From assembly GCF_001500125.1 (NCBI RefSeq), contig NZ_LQIV01000018.1, positions 1-64,000 on the forward strand: 64,000 nucleotides of DNA, written 5' to 3'. The position numbers were made by a program, and so were the translations under genes. Below the pieces are notes generated by a model. It was not told where the DNA came from, did no database searches, and was given only the letters and a program-made list of their open reading frames with translations. The stretch is from Mycobacterium sp. IS-1742. Its GTDB lineage: Bacteria; Actinomycetota; Actinomycetes; Mycobacteriales; Mycobacteriaceae. Positions 20,865 through 30,825 of the stretch are shown in pieces. Position 1 is the stretch's first letter; each line of letters starts with the position of its first letter.

Positions 20865-21733
20865 CGGTCCACCTCGAGACCTTCGAACAGGTCGGTCTCG
20901 GGCAGGGTGACCGGGACGCGGGAGCGCGCCAGTTCGAACTCCTCGGTCGGCCAGAGCCGTTCCTGCCATTCGAGCGGCGCGGCGAAGAAGAAGCTGTTCG
21001 GGTCGATCTGGGTGGCGTGTGCGCGCAGCGCATCGTCACGCTGCGGGAAGTACTTGGCGCACTCCACCCGGGTGGTCACCCGCTTGGCGAAGATGTCGCG
21101 GTCGGGGTTCCAGTGCTCGAGCCACTTCGCGAACGGCCCCTCGAGCCCGTGTTTGGCGAACTCGTCCTGCAGGGTCTGCATCCGGTCCCGCAGGAATCCG
21201 TGGATGTAGTACAGCTTCGAGACCGTCCACGGTTCGCCGGCATCGGGGTACCGGCGGTAGTCGCCCGCCGCTTCGTACGCCGCCACCGAGACCTCGTGGC
21301 AGCGGATGTGATCGGGGTGCGGATATCCGCCCGTCTCGTCGTAGGTGGTCATGACGTGGGGTTTGAACTCCCGGATCACCCGCACCAGCGCTTCGGTGGA
21401 CTCCTCCAGCGGCGCCAGGGCGAAGCACCCGTCGGGCAGCGGCGGCAGCGGATCACCCTCGGGTAGGCCGGAGTCGACGAACCCGAGCCAGTGGTGTTCG
21501 ACACCGAGGATCTCGGCGGCCCTGGCCATCTCGTCGCGCCGGATCTCGGCCATCCGGCCGTGCACCTCCGGGATGTCCATCGCGGGGTTCAGGATGTCGC
21601 CGCGCTCGCCACCCGTCAGCGTCACCACCATGACGCGGGCGCCGGCGTCGGCGTATTTGGCCATGGTGGCGGCACCCTTGCTCGACTCGTCGTCGGGGTG
21701 CGCATGCACCGCCATCAAGCGCAGTTCACTCAT
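20861..21733 (-). CDS. mca: Mycothiol S-conjugate amidase
   Basis: A 290-residue LmbE/PIG-L family zinc amidase that cleaves mycothiol S-conjugates to release mercapturic acids and GlcN-Ins, detoxifying electrophiles. The zinc motif [12 protein letters not shown] begins near residue 11, and the third ligand lies in [13 protein letters not shown] near residue 142. Overall length and sequence match Mca rather than the shorter, more divergent MshB. Gene order with the small membrane protein and the thioredoxin-fold protein is conserved in mycobacteria. Confidence 0.93.
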   Translation of the reverse strand: MSELRLMAVHAHPDDESSKGAATMAKYADAGARVMVVTLTGGERGDILNPAMDIPEVHGRMAEIRRDEMARAAEILGVEHHWLGFVDSGLPEGDPLPPLPDGCFALAPLEESTEALVRVIREFKPHVMTTYDETGGYPHPDHIRCHEVSVAAYEAAGDYRRYPDAGEPWTVSKLYYIHGFLRDRMQTLQDEFAKHGLEGPFAKWLEHWNPDRDIFAKRVTTRVECAKYFPQRDDALRAHATQIDPNSFFFAAPLEWQERLWPTEEFELARSRVPVTLPETDLFEGLEVDR

Positions 21734-21883
21734 CTCATCTCATCTAACTACGGCGTCGTCGCGACTATGCCCCGGGCCGTCCCCGGTCCGTTTCGCGGCC
21801 GGGCTCGTCTTCGAGGTCGCACCCGTTGCGCTCTATAGTCTCAGTCCTGACAGAGCCGACCGACCGACGGGCACCCGAAACGC

Positions 21884-22306
21884 ATGATCGAACGTCCAGC
21901 CGCCCGTTACGGGCGGCAGCGGGTGTCGCGCCGGACGCGTCGGCTCGTGGTGGCCGTCCTGGCCGCGGGCGTCGTCGTGGCCGGGGTGATCCTGGCGGTC
22001 GTGGCCTCCCAGCGGTTGGGCACCCAGGACGTCGAGGGTGAGCTCGGCGCCTACCGGCTCATCGACGACCGGACCGTCGAGGTGACGGTCAGCGTCACCC
22101 GCGAGGATCCGTCGCAACCCGCCGTCTGCATCGTGCGGGCACGGTCCAAGGACGGCAGCGAGACCGGCCGCCGCGAGGTCCTGGTCCCACCCTCGCAACA
22201 GGCGACGGTGCAGGTCACGACGGTGGTCGAATCGAGCAGGCCGCCGGTGATCGGCGACGTCTACGGGTGCGGGCTCGACGTCCCGCCCTATCTGGTGGCG
22301 CCCTAG
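21884..22306 (+). CDS. DUF4307-family single-pass membrane protein
   Basis: A 140-residue protein with an N-terminal Arg-rich cytosolic stretch, one helix (LVVAVLAAGVVVAGVILAVVA) and an extracytoplasmic beta-rich domain with two Cys residues (VCIVRAR and VYGCGLDV) that may form a disulfide. It corresponds to Rv1081c next to mca and greA in M. tuberculosis. Function unknown. It is divergent from mca. Confidence 0.8.
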   Translation: MIERPAARYGRQRVSRRTRRLVVAVLAAGVVVAGVILAVVASQRLGTQDVEGELGAYRLIDDRTVEVTVSVTREDPSQPAVCIVRARSKDGSETGRREVLVPPSQQATVQVTTVVESSRPPVIGDVYGCGLDVPPYLVAP

Positions 22307-22542
22307 CGCGGCCGTACGGCGAACAACCGACAGCGAAATCGTGAACGGCCGCCGGCACGCCGGTGGTACCATCGACGGGTACACGGTTCCGGCTGGGGCC
22401 GTGTATTGCTGCATTTACACCCGTGTCGGGGGAGGCACGAGCCGGGGGTGCAGTGATACACGCCACGTGACCCCGGCCCTCGACCCCACAAGACTTCGTA
22501 CGCGAACACAGCGCGAGACAACGACGACAGGAGCGCGAAGAC
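22307..22542. other. Intergenic region upstream of greA
   Basis: 236 bases without a convincing ORF. It contains a small dyad ACACGG/CCGTGT (22381-22404) and presumably the greA promoter. AGGAG about ten bases before the greA ATG is the ribosome binding site. No riboswitch was recognised. Confidence 0.4.
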
Positions 22543-23037
22543 ATGACCGACACTCAGGTCACGTGGTTGACCCAGGAGTCATACGACCGGCTGAAGGCGG
22601 AGCTGGACCAGCTGATCGCCAACCGCCCCGTCATCGCCGCCGAGATCAACGACCGCCGCGAAGAGGGCGACCTGCGCGAGAACGGCGGCTACCACGCCGC
22701 CCGTGAGCAGCAGGGTCAGGAAGAGGCGCGCATCCGCCAGCTGCAGGAGCTGCTCAACAACGCCAAGGTCGGCGAGGCGCCCAAACAGTCGGGCGTCGCG
22801 CTGCCCGGCTCGGTGGTCAAGGTCTACTACGACGGCGACGAGAAGGACACCGAGACGTTCCTGATCGGCACCCGCGAACAGGCCGTCAACGACGGCAAGC
22901 TCGAGGTGTACTCCCCCGCGTCGCCGCTGGGCGCCGCGCTGATCGACGCCAAGGTCGGCGAGACACGCACCTACACCGTCCCCAGCGGCAGCACCGTCGA
23001 GGTCACCCTCGTCAGCGCGGAGCCGTACCACTCCTGA
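22543..23037 (+). CDS. greA: Transcription elongation factor GreA
   Basis: A 164-residue GreA. The N-terminal coiled coil (about residues 10-75) carries the acidic tip motif [20 protein letters not shown], which reaches into the RNA polymerase secondary channel to stimulate cleavage of backtracked RNA. The C-terminal FKBP-like domain contains the [27 protein letters not shown] region. Length and position match the mycobacterial gene. Confidence 0.95.
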   Translation: MTDTQVTWLTQESYDRLKAELDQLIANRPVIAAEINDRREEGDLRENGGYHAAREQQGQEEARIRQLQELLNNAKVGEAPKQSGVALPGSVVKVYYDGDEKDTETFLIGTREQAVNDGKLEVYSPASPLGAALIDAKVGETRTYTVPSGSTVEVTLVSAEPYHS

Positions 23038-23043
23038 CGGTCC

Positions 23044-23706
23044 ATGGCGCGCATCGCCGAAGACCTGTTACTGCTGCTGCTGGACAACGCGTCCGCCCAG
23101 CCGTGCCTGGACAAGCCACGCCGTGAGCGGGTACTCGCCGCCGCGGTGCTGCTCGACCTCGCACACGCCTGCCTCATCCGGCCCGCGGTCGACGGTGATC
23201 CCGCGCCGGCGGGCCGGCTCGTCGCGCTGACACCGCGCGGCCGGCTCGACCCGGTCGCCGAACCGGCGTTCCGGCTGTTGCAGCGCCGCGCGCTGCGCCC
23301 GCCGTCGGCGATCGACCGACTGCGCAGGCACACCGAGGACGCACTGCTCGCCCACCTGGAGGGCACCGGTCAGATCGGCCGGGTCGAACTTCCCGGTAAG
23401 CGCATCGGCCACCACTACGCGTGGCCGGTGGCGAACCGCGACCGGGCGGCGCACTCCCGCTCCCAGGTCCTGTCGGCGCTGTTCGACCGCACCCCGCCCA
23501 CCCCCTCCACCGCAGCGGTCATCACGCTGCTGCACGCGGTGGACGGGCTGGGTGCGCTGCTGTCCCTCAACGACCGGGGCTGGCGGTGGGTGCACGGCCG
23601 GGCCGGTGAGATCTCGCTCGGCAGTTGGGTCGACGAATCACCGACGGGTCTGGCAGAGGTGAACCTCGCCGTCACCGCGGCGGCGATCCGCGCGGCGTTA
23701 ACCTAG
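23044..23706 (+). CDS. GOLPH3/VPS74-like (GPP34) domain protein
   Basis: A 220-residue protein of the GPP34 family that begins MARIAEDLLLLLLDN, the family's typical first helix. Eukaryotic GOLPH3 binds PI4P and retains Golgi glycosyltransferases; the actinobacterial versions are uncharacterised but could bind anionic (phosphoinositide) membrane. It follows greA by six bases and overlaps the end of convergent metB by nine bases. Confidence 0.8.
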   Translation: MARIAEDLLLLLLDNASAQPCLDKPRRERVLAAAVLLDLAHACLIRPAVDGDPAPAGRLVALTPRGRLDPVAEPAFRLLQRRALRPPSAIDRLRRHTEDALLAHLEGTGQIGRVELPGKRIGHHYAWPVANRDRAAHSRSQVLSALFDRTPPTPSTAAVITLLHAVDGLGALLSLNDRGWRWVHGRAGEISLGSWVDESPTGLAEVNLAVTAAAIRAALT

Positions 23707-24864
23707 CGCCTGCTCCAGGTCGGCGATCAAATCGGCGCGATCCTCGATGCCGACCGACAATCGCACCAGATCCTCGGGCACCTCGAGTTGCGAACCGGCG
23801 GTGGAGGCGTGCGTCATCGCACCCGGGTGCTCGATCAGCGACTCCACCCCGCCGAGCGATTCGGCGAGGATGAAAATGCTTGTGCGAGCGCAGAAGTCGC
23901 GTGCTGCCTTCGGCCCGCCGCGCAACCGTACCGACACCATGCCGCCGAATCCGCTCATCTGTCTGGCCGCCACGTCATGGCCGGGATGGCCGGGCAGACC
24001 GGGATAGAGCACCGAGTCGATCGCCGGGTGACCGTCGAGGAATTCGGCGACCGCCGCGGCGTTCTCGCTGTGCCGCTGCATCCGGACCACCAGCGTCTTG
24101 AGCCCGCGCAGCGTGAGATAGGCGTCGAACGGGCCGGGGACGGCACCCGCTCCGTTCTGCAGGAAGGCGAACGCGGTGTCGAGTTCCTCGTCGTTGGTCA
24201 GCAGTGCGCCGCCGACGACGTCGGAGTGCCCTCCGATGTACTTGGTGGTGGAGTGCAACACGATGTCGGCGCCCAGCGTCAACGGCTGCTGCAGCGCCGG
24301 TGAGGCGAACGTGTTGTCCACCAACACCTTCAAACCCGCACCCGAGGCGATCTCGGCCATACCCGCGATGTCGGCGATCGACAGCAGCGGGTTGGTCGGC
24401 GTCTCGACCCACACCATGCGGGTCTGCGGTGTGATCGCCGCGCGGACCGCGTCGAGGTCCGACAACGCGACCGCGGTGTAGGTGACGCCCCACTGCGAGA
24501 ACACCTTGTCGATCAGCCGGAACGTGCCGCCGTAGGCGTCGTCGGGGATGACGAGGTGGTCCCCCGGGCGCAGCACCGCGCGCAGTGCGCAGTCGGTCGC
24601 GGCCATCCCCGAGGCGAAGGCGCGGCCGTAGCCGGCCTCCTCCACCGCGGCCAGCGCCGACTCGAGCGACTGGCGCGTCGGGTTGCCGGTGCGGGCGTAC
24701 TCGAAGCCACCCCGCAGCCCGCCGACGCCGTCCTGGGCGAAGGTGGAGCTGGCGTAGATGGGCGTGTTGACCGCACCGGTCCGGGGGTCGGGGGCATACC
24801 CGGCGTGGATGGCCTTGGTGGCAAGTCCAGTGGCGAGTCCGTGGGTGTCACGCTGTTCAGTCAT
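23698..24864 (-). CDS. metB: Cystathionine gamma-synthase
   Basis: A 388-residue Cys/Met-metabolism PLP enzyme making cystathionine from an activated homoserine ester and cysteine. Motifs are YARTGNPTRQSLE, SGMAATDCAL, the Asp-containing VLVDNTFASP, and the PLP Lys in HSTTKYIGGHSDVVGG. The ATG at 24864 gives the length of the M. tuberculosis enzyme; a much longer in-frame opening to 25521 lies antisense to the neighbouring acyl-CoA dehydrogenase and is spurious. With cbs at 27-28.5 kb it forms the local transsulfuration genes. Confidence 0.93.
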   Translation of the reverse strand: MTEQRDTHGLATGLATKAIHAGYAPDPRTGAVNTPIYASSTFAQDGVGGLRGGFEYARTGNPTRQSLESALAAVEEAGYGRAFASGMAATDCALRAVLRPGDHLVIPDDAYGGTFRLIDKVFSQWGVTYTAVALSDLDAVRAAITPQTRMVWVETPTNPLLSIADIAGMAEIASGAGLKVLVDNTFASPALQQPLTLGADIVLHSTTKYIGGHSDVVGGALLTNDEELDTAFAFLQNGAGAVPGPFDAYLTLRGLKTLVVRMQRHSENAAAVAEFLDGHPAIDSVLYPGLPGHPGHDVAARQMSGFGGMVSVRLRGGPKAARDFCARTSIFILAESLGGVESLIEHPGAMTHASTAGSQLEVPEDLVRLSVGIEDRADLIADLEQALG

Positions 24865-24906
24865 ATCGCCGTCGAGCCTATCGAAGCGCGGTGTAGACAT
24901 GGGTCC

Positions 24907-26076
24907 ATGACCGTACGTATCGACGATCTGCTCGACACCGACGCCATGCTCGCCCCGGAGGAACGCGAGCTGCGCCAGACCGTGCGCCGCTTCGGCGAGC
25001 AGCGCCTGCGGCCGCACGTCGGCGAGTGGTTCGAGGCAGGCGAGGTGCCGGTGCGCGAGCTGGCCTCGGAGTTCGGCAAGCTCGGCCTGCTCGGCATGCA
25101 CCTGGAGGGCTACGGCTGCGGCGGTTCGACGGCCACCGCGTACGGGCTGGTGTGCCAAGAACTCGAGGCGGTGGACAGCGGGCTGCGCAGCATGGTCTCG
25201 GTGCAGGGGTCGCTGGCGATGTTCGCCATCCACAAACACGGCAGCGAAGAGCAGCGCGAGCAGTGGCTGCCCGCGATGGCCACCGGTGACGTGATCGGAT
25301 GCTTCGGCCTCACCGAACCCGACTTCGGCTCCAATCCCGCGGGGATGCGCACGACCGCGCGCCGCGACGGTTCCGACTGGATCCTCAACGGATCGAAGAT
25401 GTGGATCACCAACGGTTCGCTCGCCGACGTGGCGGTGGTCTGGGCGCGGGCCGAGGAGGGCATCCTCGGCTTCGTCGTCCCGGCGGGCACCGAGGGCTTC
25501 TCGGGCCGGGAGATGAAACACAAGCTGTCACTGCGGGCGTCGAACACCTCCGAGCTGATCCTCGACGACGTCCGGCTGCCCGCCGAGGCCCAACTGCCCG
25601 CGGCGCGCGGCCTGTCGGGACCGTTGGCGTGCCTGTCGGAGGCGCGGTTCGGGATCGTGTTCGGCAGTGTCGGCGCGGCCAGGGACTGCCTGGAGACGAC
25701 GCTGGACTACGTCGGCAGCCGCGAGGTGTTCGACAAGCCGCTCGCGGCGTACCAGCTGACCCAGGCCAAGATCGCCGACATGGCCGTCGAACTGGGCAAG
25801 GCGCAGTTGCTCGCGCTGCATCTGGGCCGGCTCAAGGACGAGGGCCGCATCCGCGCGGACCAGGTCAGCTTCGGCAAGCTCAACAACGTCCGCGAGGCGC
25901 TGGCGATCGCACGTCAGTGCCGGACACTGCTGGGCGCCAACGGGATCACGCTCGAGTACCCGGTGCTGCGGCACGCCAACAACCTGGAGTCGGTGCTGAC
26001 CTACGAGGGCACCTCGGAGGTGCACCAGATGGTCATCGGGGAGGCGCTGACCGGGGTCAGCGCCTTCCGCGGATGA
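24907..26076 (+). CDS. Acyl-CoA dehydrogenase, glutaryl-CoA dehydrogenase-like
   Basis: A 389-residue FAD-dependent acyl-CoA dehydrogenase. Typical motifs are CFGLTEPDFGSNP, KMWITNGSLADVAVVWA, and the catalytic-Glu segment LTYEGTSEVHQMVIG near residue 365. The LRSMVSVQGSLAM segment and the Glu position resemble glutaryl-CoA dehydrogenases (lysine/tryptophan degradation), but the decarboxylation-specific residues cannot be assigned with certainty, so a general FadE role is possible. The ATG is 42 bases from the divergent metB start. Confidence 0.85.
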   Translation: MTVRIDDLLDTDAMLAPEERELRQTVRRFGEQRLRPHVGEWFEAGEVPVRELASEFGKLGLLGMHLEGYGCGGSTATAYGLVCQELEAVDSGLRSMVSVQGSLAMFAIHKHGSEEQREQWLPAMATGDVIGCFGLTEPDFGSNPAGMRTTARRDGSDWILNGSKMWITNGSLADVAVVWARAEEGILGFVVPAGTEGFSGREMKHKLSLRASNTSELILDDVRLPAEAQLPAARGLSGPLACLSEARFGIVFGSVGAARDCLETTLDYVGSREVFDKPLAAYQLTQAKIADMAVELGKAQLLALHLGRLKDEGRIRADQVSFGKLNNVREALAIARQCRTLLGANGITLEYPVLRHANNLESVLTYEGTSEVHQMVIGEALTGVSAFRG

Positions 26077-26082
26077 CCCGGA

Positions 26083-27042
26083 CTACAGCTGCTTCGGCGC
26101 GACCTGTCCGCCGGTGAGGACGCGGTAGGTGTAGACCAGGATGAGCGTCGCGACGGGGGCTGCCACAAGCAGGCCGACACCGCACACCAGCGCCCCGACG
26201 ATCACGGTCGCGACCATCACCAGCCAGGCCACGAAGACGCTCCCGAAGTGCGCCTTGCTGACGTTGAAGCTGGTCTTGACGGCCTCGATCGGCGCGAGGT
26301 CGCGGTCGATCAGGCTGACCACCGTGAACATCAGCATGATGCTCGCGATCAGGCCCGGGATGACGCACAGCAGGAAGCCGACCGTGGTGATGACCCCGAC
26401 GATGAGCCCCGCGACGATGACGCCGCCGATGTTGCGCGGGCGGAAGAACGAGCCGATCGAGACCTCGCGCCCGTCGGCGATGTCGAGCATGCCGCCGAGG
26501 TAGGCGGACTGCACCGCGGCGGCGACCACGAGTGAGATCAGCCAGCCGATGAACGCGACGATGATCCCGGCCGGGCTTTCGATGGTGTAGGAGAACTCGA
26601 AGCCGCTGCCGTCGGACATGTAGTTGGTGGAGTCACCCGGATCCACCGCCGCCGACAGCGTGTTGGTCAGCGTCTGGATCACGATGATGATGAGGCCGTA
26701 CGCCAGCGTGGCGACGATCAGCGGAACGGCGTTCTTGCCGAACTTGTTCCACGCCCACGAGAACGCGTCACCGACGCTGTACCCACCGGCCCCGAAGTTC
26801 TGCGGCGGGTAATTGCCTTGCGGGCCAACGGGATAACCGGCCGGCGGGTAATTGCCCTGCGGAGGTGGCGGATAGCCGCCCTGCGGCGGCGGGGGTGGCG
26901 GGTAACCCCCGGGAGGAGGCGGCGGATAGCCGCCCTGGGCCGGCGGCGGCGGTGGGTAGCCACCGGGCGGCGGAGGCGGTGGGTAGCCGCTCTGCGGCGG
27001 GGGCGGATAGTTTCCGGGCGGCGGGGGCGGTTGGTCGGTCAT
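26083..27042 (-). CDS. pra: Proline-rich antigen homolog, membrane protein
   Basis: A 319-residue protein. Residues 1-95 are Pro/Gly/Tyr-rich with tandem PPPP-GGYPPPP repeats, and the remainder has six or so membrane helices. It corresponds to the M. tuberculosis Pra (Rv1078) next to cbs. Similar proteins carry Pro-rich cytosolic tails that may bind partner domains. Function is not established. Confidence 0.85.
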   Translation of the reverse strand: MTDQPPPPPGNYPPPPQSGYPPPPPPGGYPPPPPAQGGYPPPPPGGYPPPPPPQGGYPPPPQGNYPPAGYPVGPQGNYPPQNFGAGGYSVGDAFSWAWNKFGKNAVPLIVATLAYGLIIIVIQTLTNTLSAAVDPGDSTNYMSDGSGFEFSYTIESPAGIIVAFIGWLISLVVAAAVQSAYLGGMLDIADGREVSIGSFFRPRNIGGVIVAGLIVGVITTVGFLLCVIPGLIASIMLMFTVVSLIDRDLAPIEAVKTSFNVSKAHFGSVFVAWLVMVATVIVGALVCGVGLLVAAPVATLILVYTYRVLTGGQVAPKQL

Positions 27043-27157
27043 GGACGCTCTCCGATGTGCGGTCAGCTGGGAACGAGCGAGCTAACAGTACCGGAGATCA
27101 TGATCACCGCACGGTTTTCACCACAACGGCAGAACGTATGCACGAGTGCGCATCCCG

Positions 27158-28552
27158 CTACCGGCGGGCGCTGCCGTCCGACAGGAAGCCGAGCAGATCG
27201 TGGCGGGTGAGCACGCCGACCGGCTTGCCCTCCTCGACCACCATCAGCGCATCGCACTCCCGCAGGGTCTTGGCCGCGGTGCTGACCAACTCGCCCGCGC
27301 CGATCAGCGGCATGGGCGGGCTCATGTGCTCGGCCACCGCATCGGCCAGCTTCGCGCGCCCCTCGAAGACCGCCGACAGCAGTTCGCGTTCGGAGACGCT
27401 GCCCGCGACCTCACCGGCCATCACGGGCGGTTCGGCGCCGACGACGGGCATCTGCGAGACGCCGTACTCGCGCAGGATGCCGATCGCGTCGCGCACGGTC
27501 TCCGCCGGATGGGTGTGCACCAGATCCGGCAGCGCACCGGACTTGCCGCGCAACACATCTCCGACCGTCGGCTGTTCGATCGACCCGTCGAGCCGGTTGC
27601 GCAGGAAGCCGTAGGACGACATCCACGAGTCGTTGAAGATCTTCGACAGGTAACCGCGGCCGCCGTCGGGCAGCAACACCACCACCAGCGCGTCCGGCCC
27701 GGCCTTCTGGGCCACCTCGATGGCCGCCACCACGGCCATCCCGCAGGAGCCGCCCACCAGCAGCCCCTCCTCGCGGGCCAGCCGGCGGGTCATGTCGAAC
27801 GAGTCGGCGTCCGAGACCGCGATGATCTCGTCGGGCACCGCCGGGTCGTAGGCCGACGGCCAGAAGTCCTCGCCGACCCCCTCGACCAGATACGGCCGAC
27901 CGGTGCCGCCGGAGTACACCGATCCCTCGGGGTCTGCGCCGATGACGCGCACCTTCCCACCGGACACCTCCTTGAGGTAGCGCCCCGCGCCGGTGATGGT
28001 GCCGCCGGTGCCGACGCCGGCCACGAAATGGGTGACCTTGCCGTCGGTGTCGCGCCAGATCTCCGGCCCGGTGGTCTCGTAGTGCGACTCCGGGCCCATC
28101 GGGTTGGAGTACTGGTCGGGCTTCCAGGCGCCCTCGATCTCGGTGACGAGGCGGTTGGAGACGCTGTAGTAGCTGTCCGGATCGTCCGGGGCGACCGCCG
28201 TCGGGCACACCACCACGTCCGCACCGTAGGCGCGCAGCACATTGCGCTTGTCCTCGCTGACCTTGTCGGGGCAGACGAAGATGCACTTGTAGCCGCGCTG
28301 CTGGGCGACGAGCGCCAGCCCGACGCCGGTGTTGCCTGACGTGGGTTCGACGATGGTGCCGCCCGGCTTGAGCTCGCCGCTGGCCTCGGCGGCGTCGATC
28401 ATCTTGACCGCGATGCGGTCCTTGGAGCTGCCGCCGGGGTTGAGGTATTCGATCTTGGCCGCGACCGTGCCCGCCCCCGCGGGGACAACAGAATTCAGCT
28501 GAACCAGAGGGGTGTTGCCGATGAGCTCACTGACGTGCTGGGCGATGCGCAT
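27158..28552 (-). CDS. cbs: Cystathionine beta-synthase
   Basis: A 464-residue protein. The PLP fold (residues 1-330) has the Schiff-base Lys in PGGSSKDRIAVKM and the phosphate-binding GVGTGGTITGAG. Two C-terminal CBS motifs follow (about 335-455), ending LMVVEEGKPVGVLTRHDLLGFL. It condenses homocysteine with serine to cystathionine in reverse transsulfuration; the CBS pair may bind S-adenosylmethionine or another nucleotide ligand. Position beside pra and lipU matches Rv1076-Rv1078. Confidence 0.92.
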   Translation of the reverse strand: MRIAQHVSELIGNTPLVQLNSVVPAGAGTVAAKIEYLNPGGSSKDRIAVKMIDAAEASGELKPGGTIVEPTSGNTGVGLALVAQQRGYKCIFVCPDKVSEDKRNVLRAYGADVVVCPTAVAPDDPDSYYSVSNRLVTEIEGAWKPDQYSNPMGPESHYETTGPEIWRDTDGKVTHFVAGVGTGGTITGAGRYLKEVSGGKVRVIGADPEGSVYSGGTGRPYLVEGVGEDFWPSAYDPAVPDEIIAVSDADSFDMTRRLAREEGLLVGGSCGMAVVAAIEVAQKAGPDALVVVLLPDGGRGYLSKIFNDSWMSSYGFLRNRLDGSIEQPTVGDVLRGKSGALPDLVHTHPAETVRDAIGILREYGVSQMPVVGAEPPVMAGEVAGSVSERELLSAVFEGRAKLADAVAEHMSPPMPLIGAGELVSTAAKTLRECDALMVVEEGKPVGVLTRHDLLGFLSDGSARR

Positions 28553-28609
28553 GACTCCATCGTCCCAGGCCGGTCACAGCGCAGCCAGGTGGCCTCCGGC
28601 ACGTGTGCT

Positions 28610-29671
28610 CTACCAGGTGGCCTCTCGGATGTACTCGCCGATCTGACGCAGCGAGCGCTGGGCTTCCGAGACCACCGGCGCCCCGAGCTGGAAGACGTGC
28701 ATCTGACCCGGCCACACCCGAACCTCGACCGGCACCCCGGCGGCCGCCAGCAGCCGCGCCGCCTTCCTGGCGTCGCTGATGAGCACCTCGGAGCCGGAGA
28801 CGTGGATGAGGGTTCGCGGCAGGCCGGGTTCGATGTGGTCGAGCGGTTCGTACACGGGCTCGGGACGGCCGTCGACGAGGTGCTTCTCGGCGGCATGCTC
28901 GATGAGCTCGACCAGGGCGTGGAACGCCCGCTGCGGGAACATCACGTCGCTGCGGACGTTCGGATGGTTGGCGCGGGCCTCGTTGTCGAGCTCGAACAGC
29001 GGCGACATGGTGACGACCGCGGCGGGGGTCTCGTCCTCGAGCTGGAGCCGCTCGGCGAGCGCCAGCGAGAGGTAGCCGCCCGCGGAGTCGCCGGCCAGCA
29101 CGATCTGGTCGGGTTCGTAGCCCTTGCGCCGCAGCCATTGATAGGCGTCGTAGCAGTCGTCGACGGCCTGACCCACCGAATGCTTGGGGATCATCCGGTA
29201 ATTGACGACCAGCGCCGGACTGTCAGCGAACCGCGACAGCGCCGTCACGAGGCGGCTGTGCGAGTTGACGCCGCAGGTCAGGAACGCCCCACCGTGCAGA
29301 TAGAGAATGATGCTGCGTTTGCCGTCGGCGGGCAGGACGCCGGGCGCCCGTACTAGCTGGGCGGTGCAGTTCTCCAGCCCGATGGTGGCGCGGATCGTGC
29401 CGGGGACCGGCCGCAGAATGCGGCAGGCGAAGTCGACGGCGCCCCATGGCCAGGGCATCTTCGGCGCAAGGCTACCGATCGTGAGCGTCGGCTTGATGGT
29501 CATCAACGCCGCCAGCGCCATCACCCGGCCGGCGATGCTCGGCCCGTCCTCGATGACCTCGACCGGCGCACCGTCGCTGACCGGGAAGCGCCGCGGCCGG
29601 TGCGGCCTGCCCGCCCGCAGTCCAGCAAACGAGGAGCTCGGGACCCTGCTCGGTGCCGTCATCGCCATCAC
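28610..29671 (-). CDS. lipU: HSL-family esterase/lipase LipU-like
   Basis: An alpha/beta-hydrolase of the hormone-sensitive lipase family, up to 353 residues. The oxyanion motif LYLHGGAFLTCG and the nucleophile GDSAGGYLSLAL are clear. The acid is probably in VSGSEVLISDARKAA and the His in WPGQMHVFQL. M. tuberculosis LipU is shorter (about 297), so translation may begin at an internal Met (for example near MALAALMTIKPT) rather than at 29671; the first 45 residues look poorly conserved. It is divergent from the SGNH hydrolase gene. Confidence 0.85.
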   Translation of the reverse strand: MMAMTAPSRVPSSSFAGLRAGRPHRPRRFPVSDGAPVEVIEDGPSIAGRVMALAALMTIKPTLTIGSLAPKMPWPWGAVDFACRILRPVPGTIRATIGLENCTAQLVRAPGVLPADGKRSIILYLHGGAFLTCGVNSHSRLVTALSRFADSPALVVNYRMIPKHSVGQAVDDCYDAYQWLRRKGYEPDQIVLAGDSAGGYLSLALAERLQLEDETPAAVVTMSPLFELDNEARANHPNVRSDVMFPQRAFHALVELIEHAAEKHLVDGRPEPVYEPLDHIEPGLPRTLIHVSGSEVLISDARKAARLLAAAGVPVEVRVWPGQMHVFQLGAPVVSEAQRSLRQIGEYIREATW

Positions 29672-29843
29672 CTTCTACGCCGTTGTAGTGCCAGGTGCTC
29701 AGCTACTCAGTCCATCTCCGTAACTCAGCTTCGCACTTGTAACCGATATCACAATGGTTCAAACAAAGTTCGTTCCGGGTTTGATACCGCACCGTGATCG
29801 CCGGCACGGGATCGCCACGCGGTCGGTCCCTAAACTGTTCGTT

Positions 29844-30794
29844 GTGCGCGCATCACGCGGTGCCCTGGCGGTGGCGGCCACGCTCGCATCGACCGGCTCC
29901 GCCTACATCGGGGTGCGCAACCTGCTGACCGGACAGGCGCACCAGGCGCGTCAGGTCATCCCCAAGTCCTGGGACGTCCCGCCGCGCGCCGACGGCGTCT
30001 ACTCCCCCGGCGGCGGGCCCGTCGAGCGATGGCACCGCGGCGACCCGTTCGACCTGCACCTGATGGTCTTCGGCGACTCCACCGCCACCGGCTACGGCTG
30101 CCGCACCGCCGACGAAGTGCCCGGGGTGCTCATTGCGCGCGGGCTCGCCGAACAGTCCGGGAAGCGGATCCGGCTGAGCACCAAGGCGATCGTCGGCGCC
30201 ACGTCCAAGGGGCTGGAAGGCCAGATCGACGCGATGTTCGTGGCGGGGCCGCCGCCGGACGCGGCGGTGATCATGATCGGCGCCAACGACATCACCGCCC
30301 TCAACGGCATCGCGCAGTCGGCCCGCCGGCTGGGCAAGGCCGTCGCCCGCCTGCGGTCCAGCGGCGCGGTCGTCGTTGTCGGCACGTGCCCGGACTTCGG
30401 GGTGATCACCGCGATCCCGCAACCCCTGCGCACGGTCACGCGCACGCTGGGGCTCCGGCTGGCGCGGGCCCAGGCGTCGGCGGTGCGCGCCGAGGGCGGC
30501 GTGCCGGTGCCGTTCTCCGACCTGCTCGCGCCGGAGTTCTACAAGCAGCCGGAAGTGCTGTTCTCCGAGGACATGTTCCATCCGTCGGCGGCGGGGTACG
30601 CGCTGGCGGCGAGCCAGTTGCTGCCCGCGCTGTGCGAGGCGCTCGGCGAGCGGTGTCCGGAGGGCGCACCGGAGCAGGCGCTGCGCACCCGCGCCGCCGA
30701 CGTCAGCACGCTGCTGGCCAAGATCGGTGGCGTCACCCGGCTGTGGCGCCGGACGACCGGGGTGCCCGCACCGGTCATCGCGCCCGCAGGCTAG
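29844..30794 (+). CDS. GDSL/SGNH-family exported hydrolase (Rv1075c type)
   Basis: A 316-residue SGNH hydrolase. A hydrophobic N-terminal segment (ALAVAATLASTGSAYIGV) suggests membrane anchoring or export. Block I is MVFGDSTATGYG with the nucleophile Ser, block III is IMIGANDITALNG, and block V is EDMFHPSAAGYA with the Asp-His pair. M. tuberculosis Rv1075c of similar length has esterase activity. The GTG at 29844 matches that length; an ATG opening at 29754 adds a non-conserved 30 residues. Confidence 0.83.
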   Translation: MRASRGALAVAATLASTGSAYIGVRNLLTGQAHQARQVIPKSWDVPPRADGVYSPGGGPVERWHRGDPFDLHLMVFGDSTATGYGCRTADEVPGVLIARGLAEQSGKRIRLSTKAIVGATSKGLEGQIDAMFVAGPPPDAAVIMIGANDITALNGIAQSARRLGKAVARLRSSGAVVVVGTCPDFGVITAIPQPLRTVTRTLGLRLARAQASAVRAEGGVPVPFSDLLAPEFYKQPEVLFSEDMFHPSAAGYALAASQLLPALCEALGERCPEGAPEQALRTRAADVSTLLAKIGGVTRLWRRTTGVPAPVIAPAG

Positions 30795-30825
30795 CGTTCT
30801 GCTCACCAGCGATTGAGGAGCCGTC

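Noticed and set aside
24865..25521. N-terminal extension of metB to a 607-residue protein
   Set aside because: The added 219 residues are antisense to the start of the acyl-CoA dehydrogenase and resemble no part of MetB; the ATG at 24864 gives the normal length.
26780..27040. GGC/CCG-rich repeats as a noncoding satellite
   Set aside because: They encode the PPPP-GGY repeats of Pra in frame.
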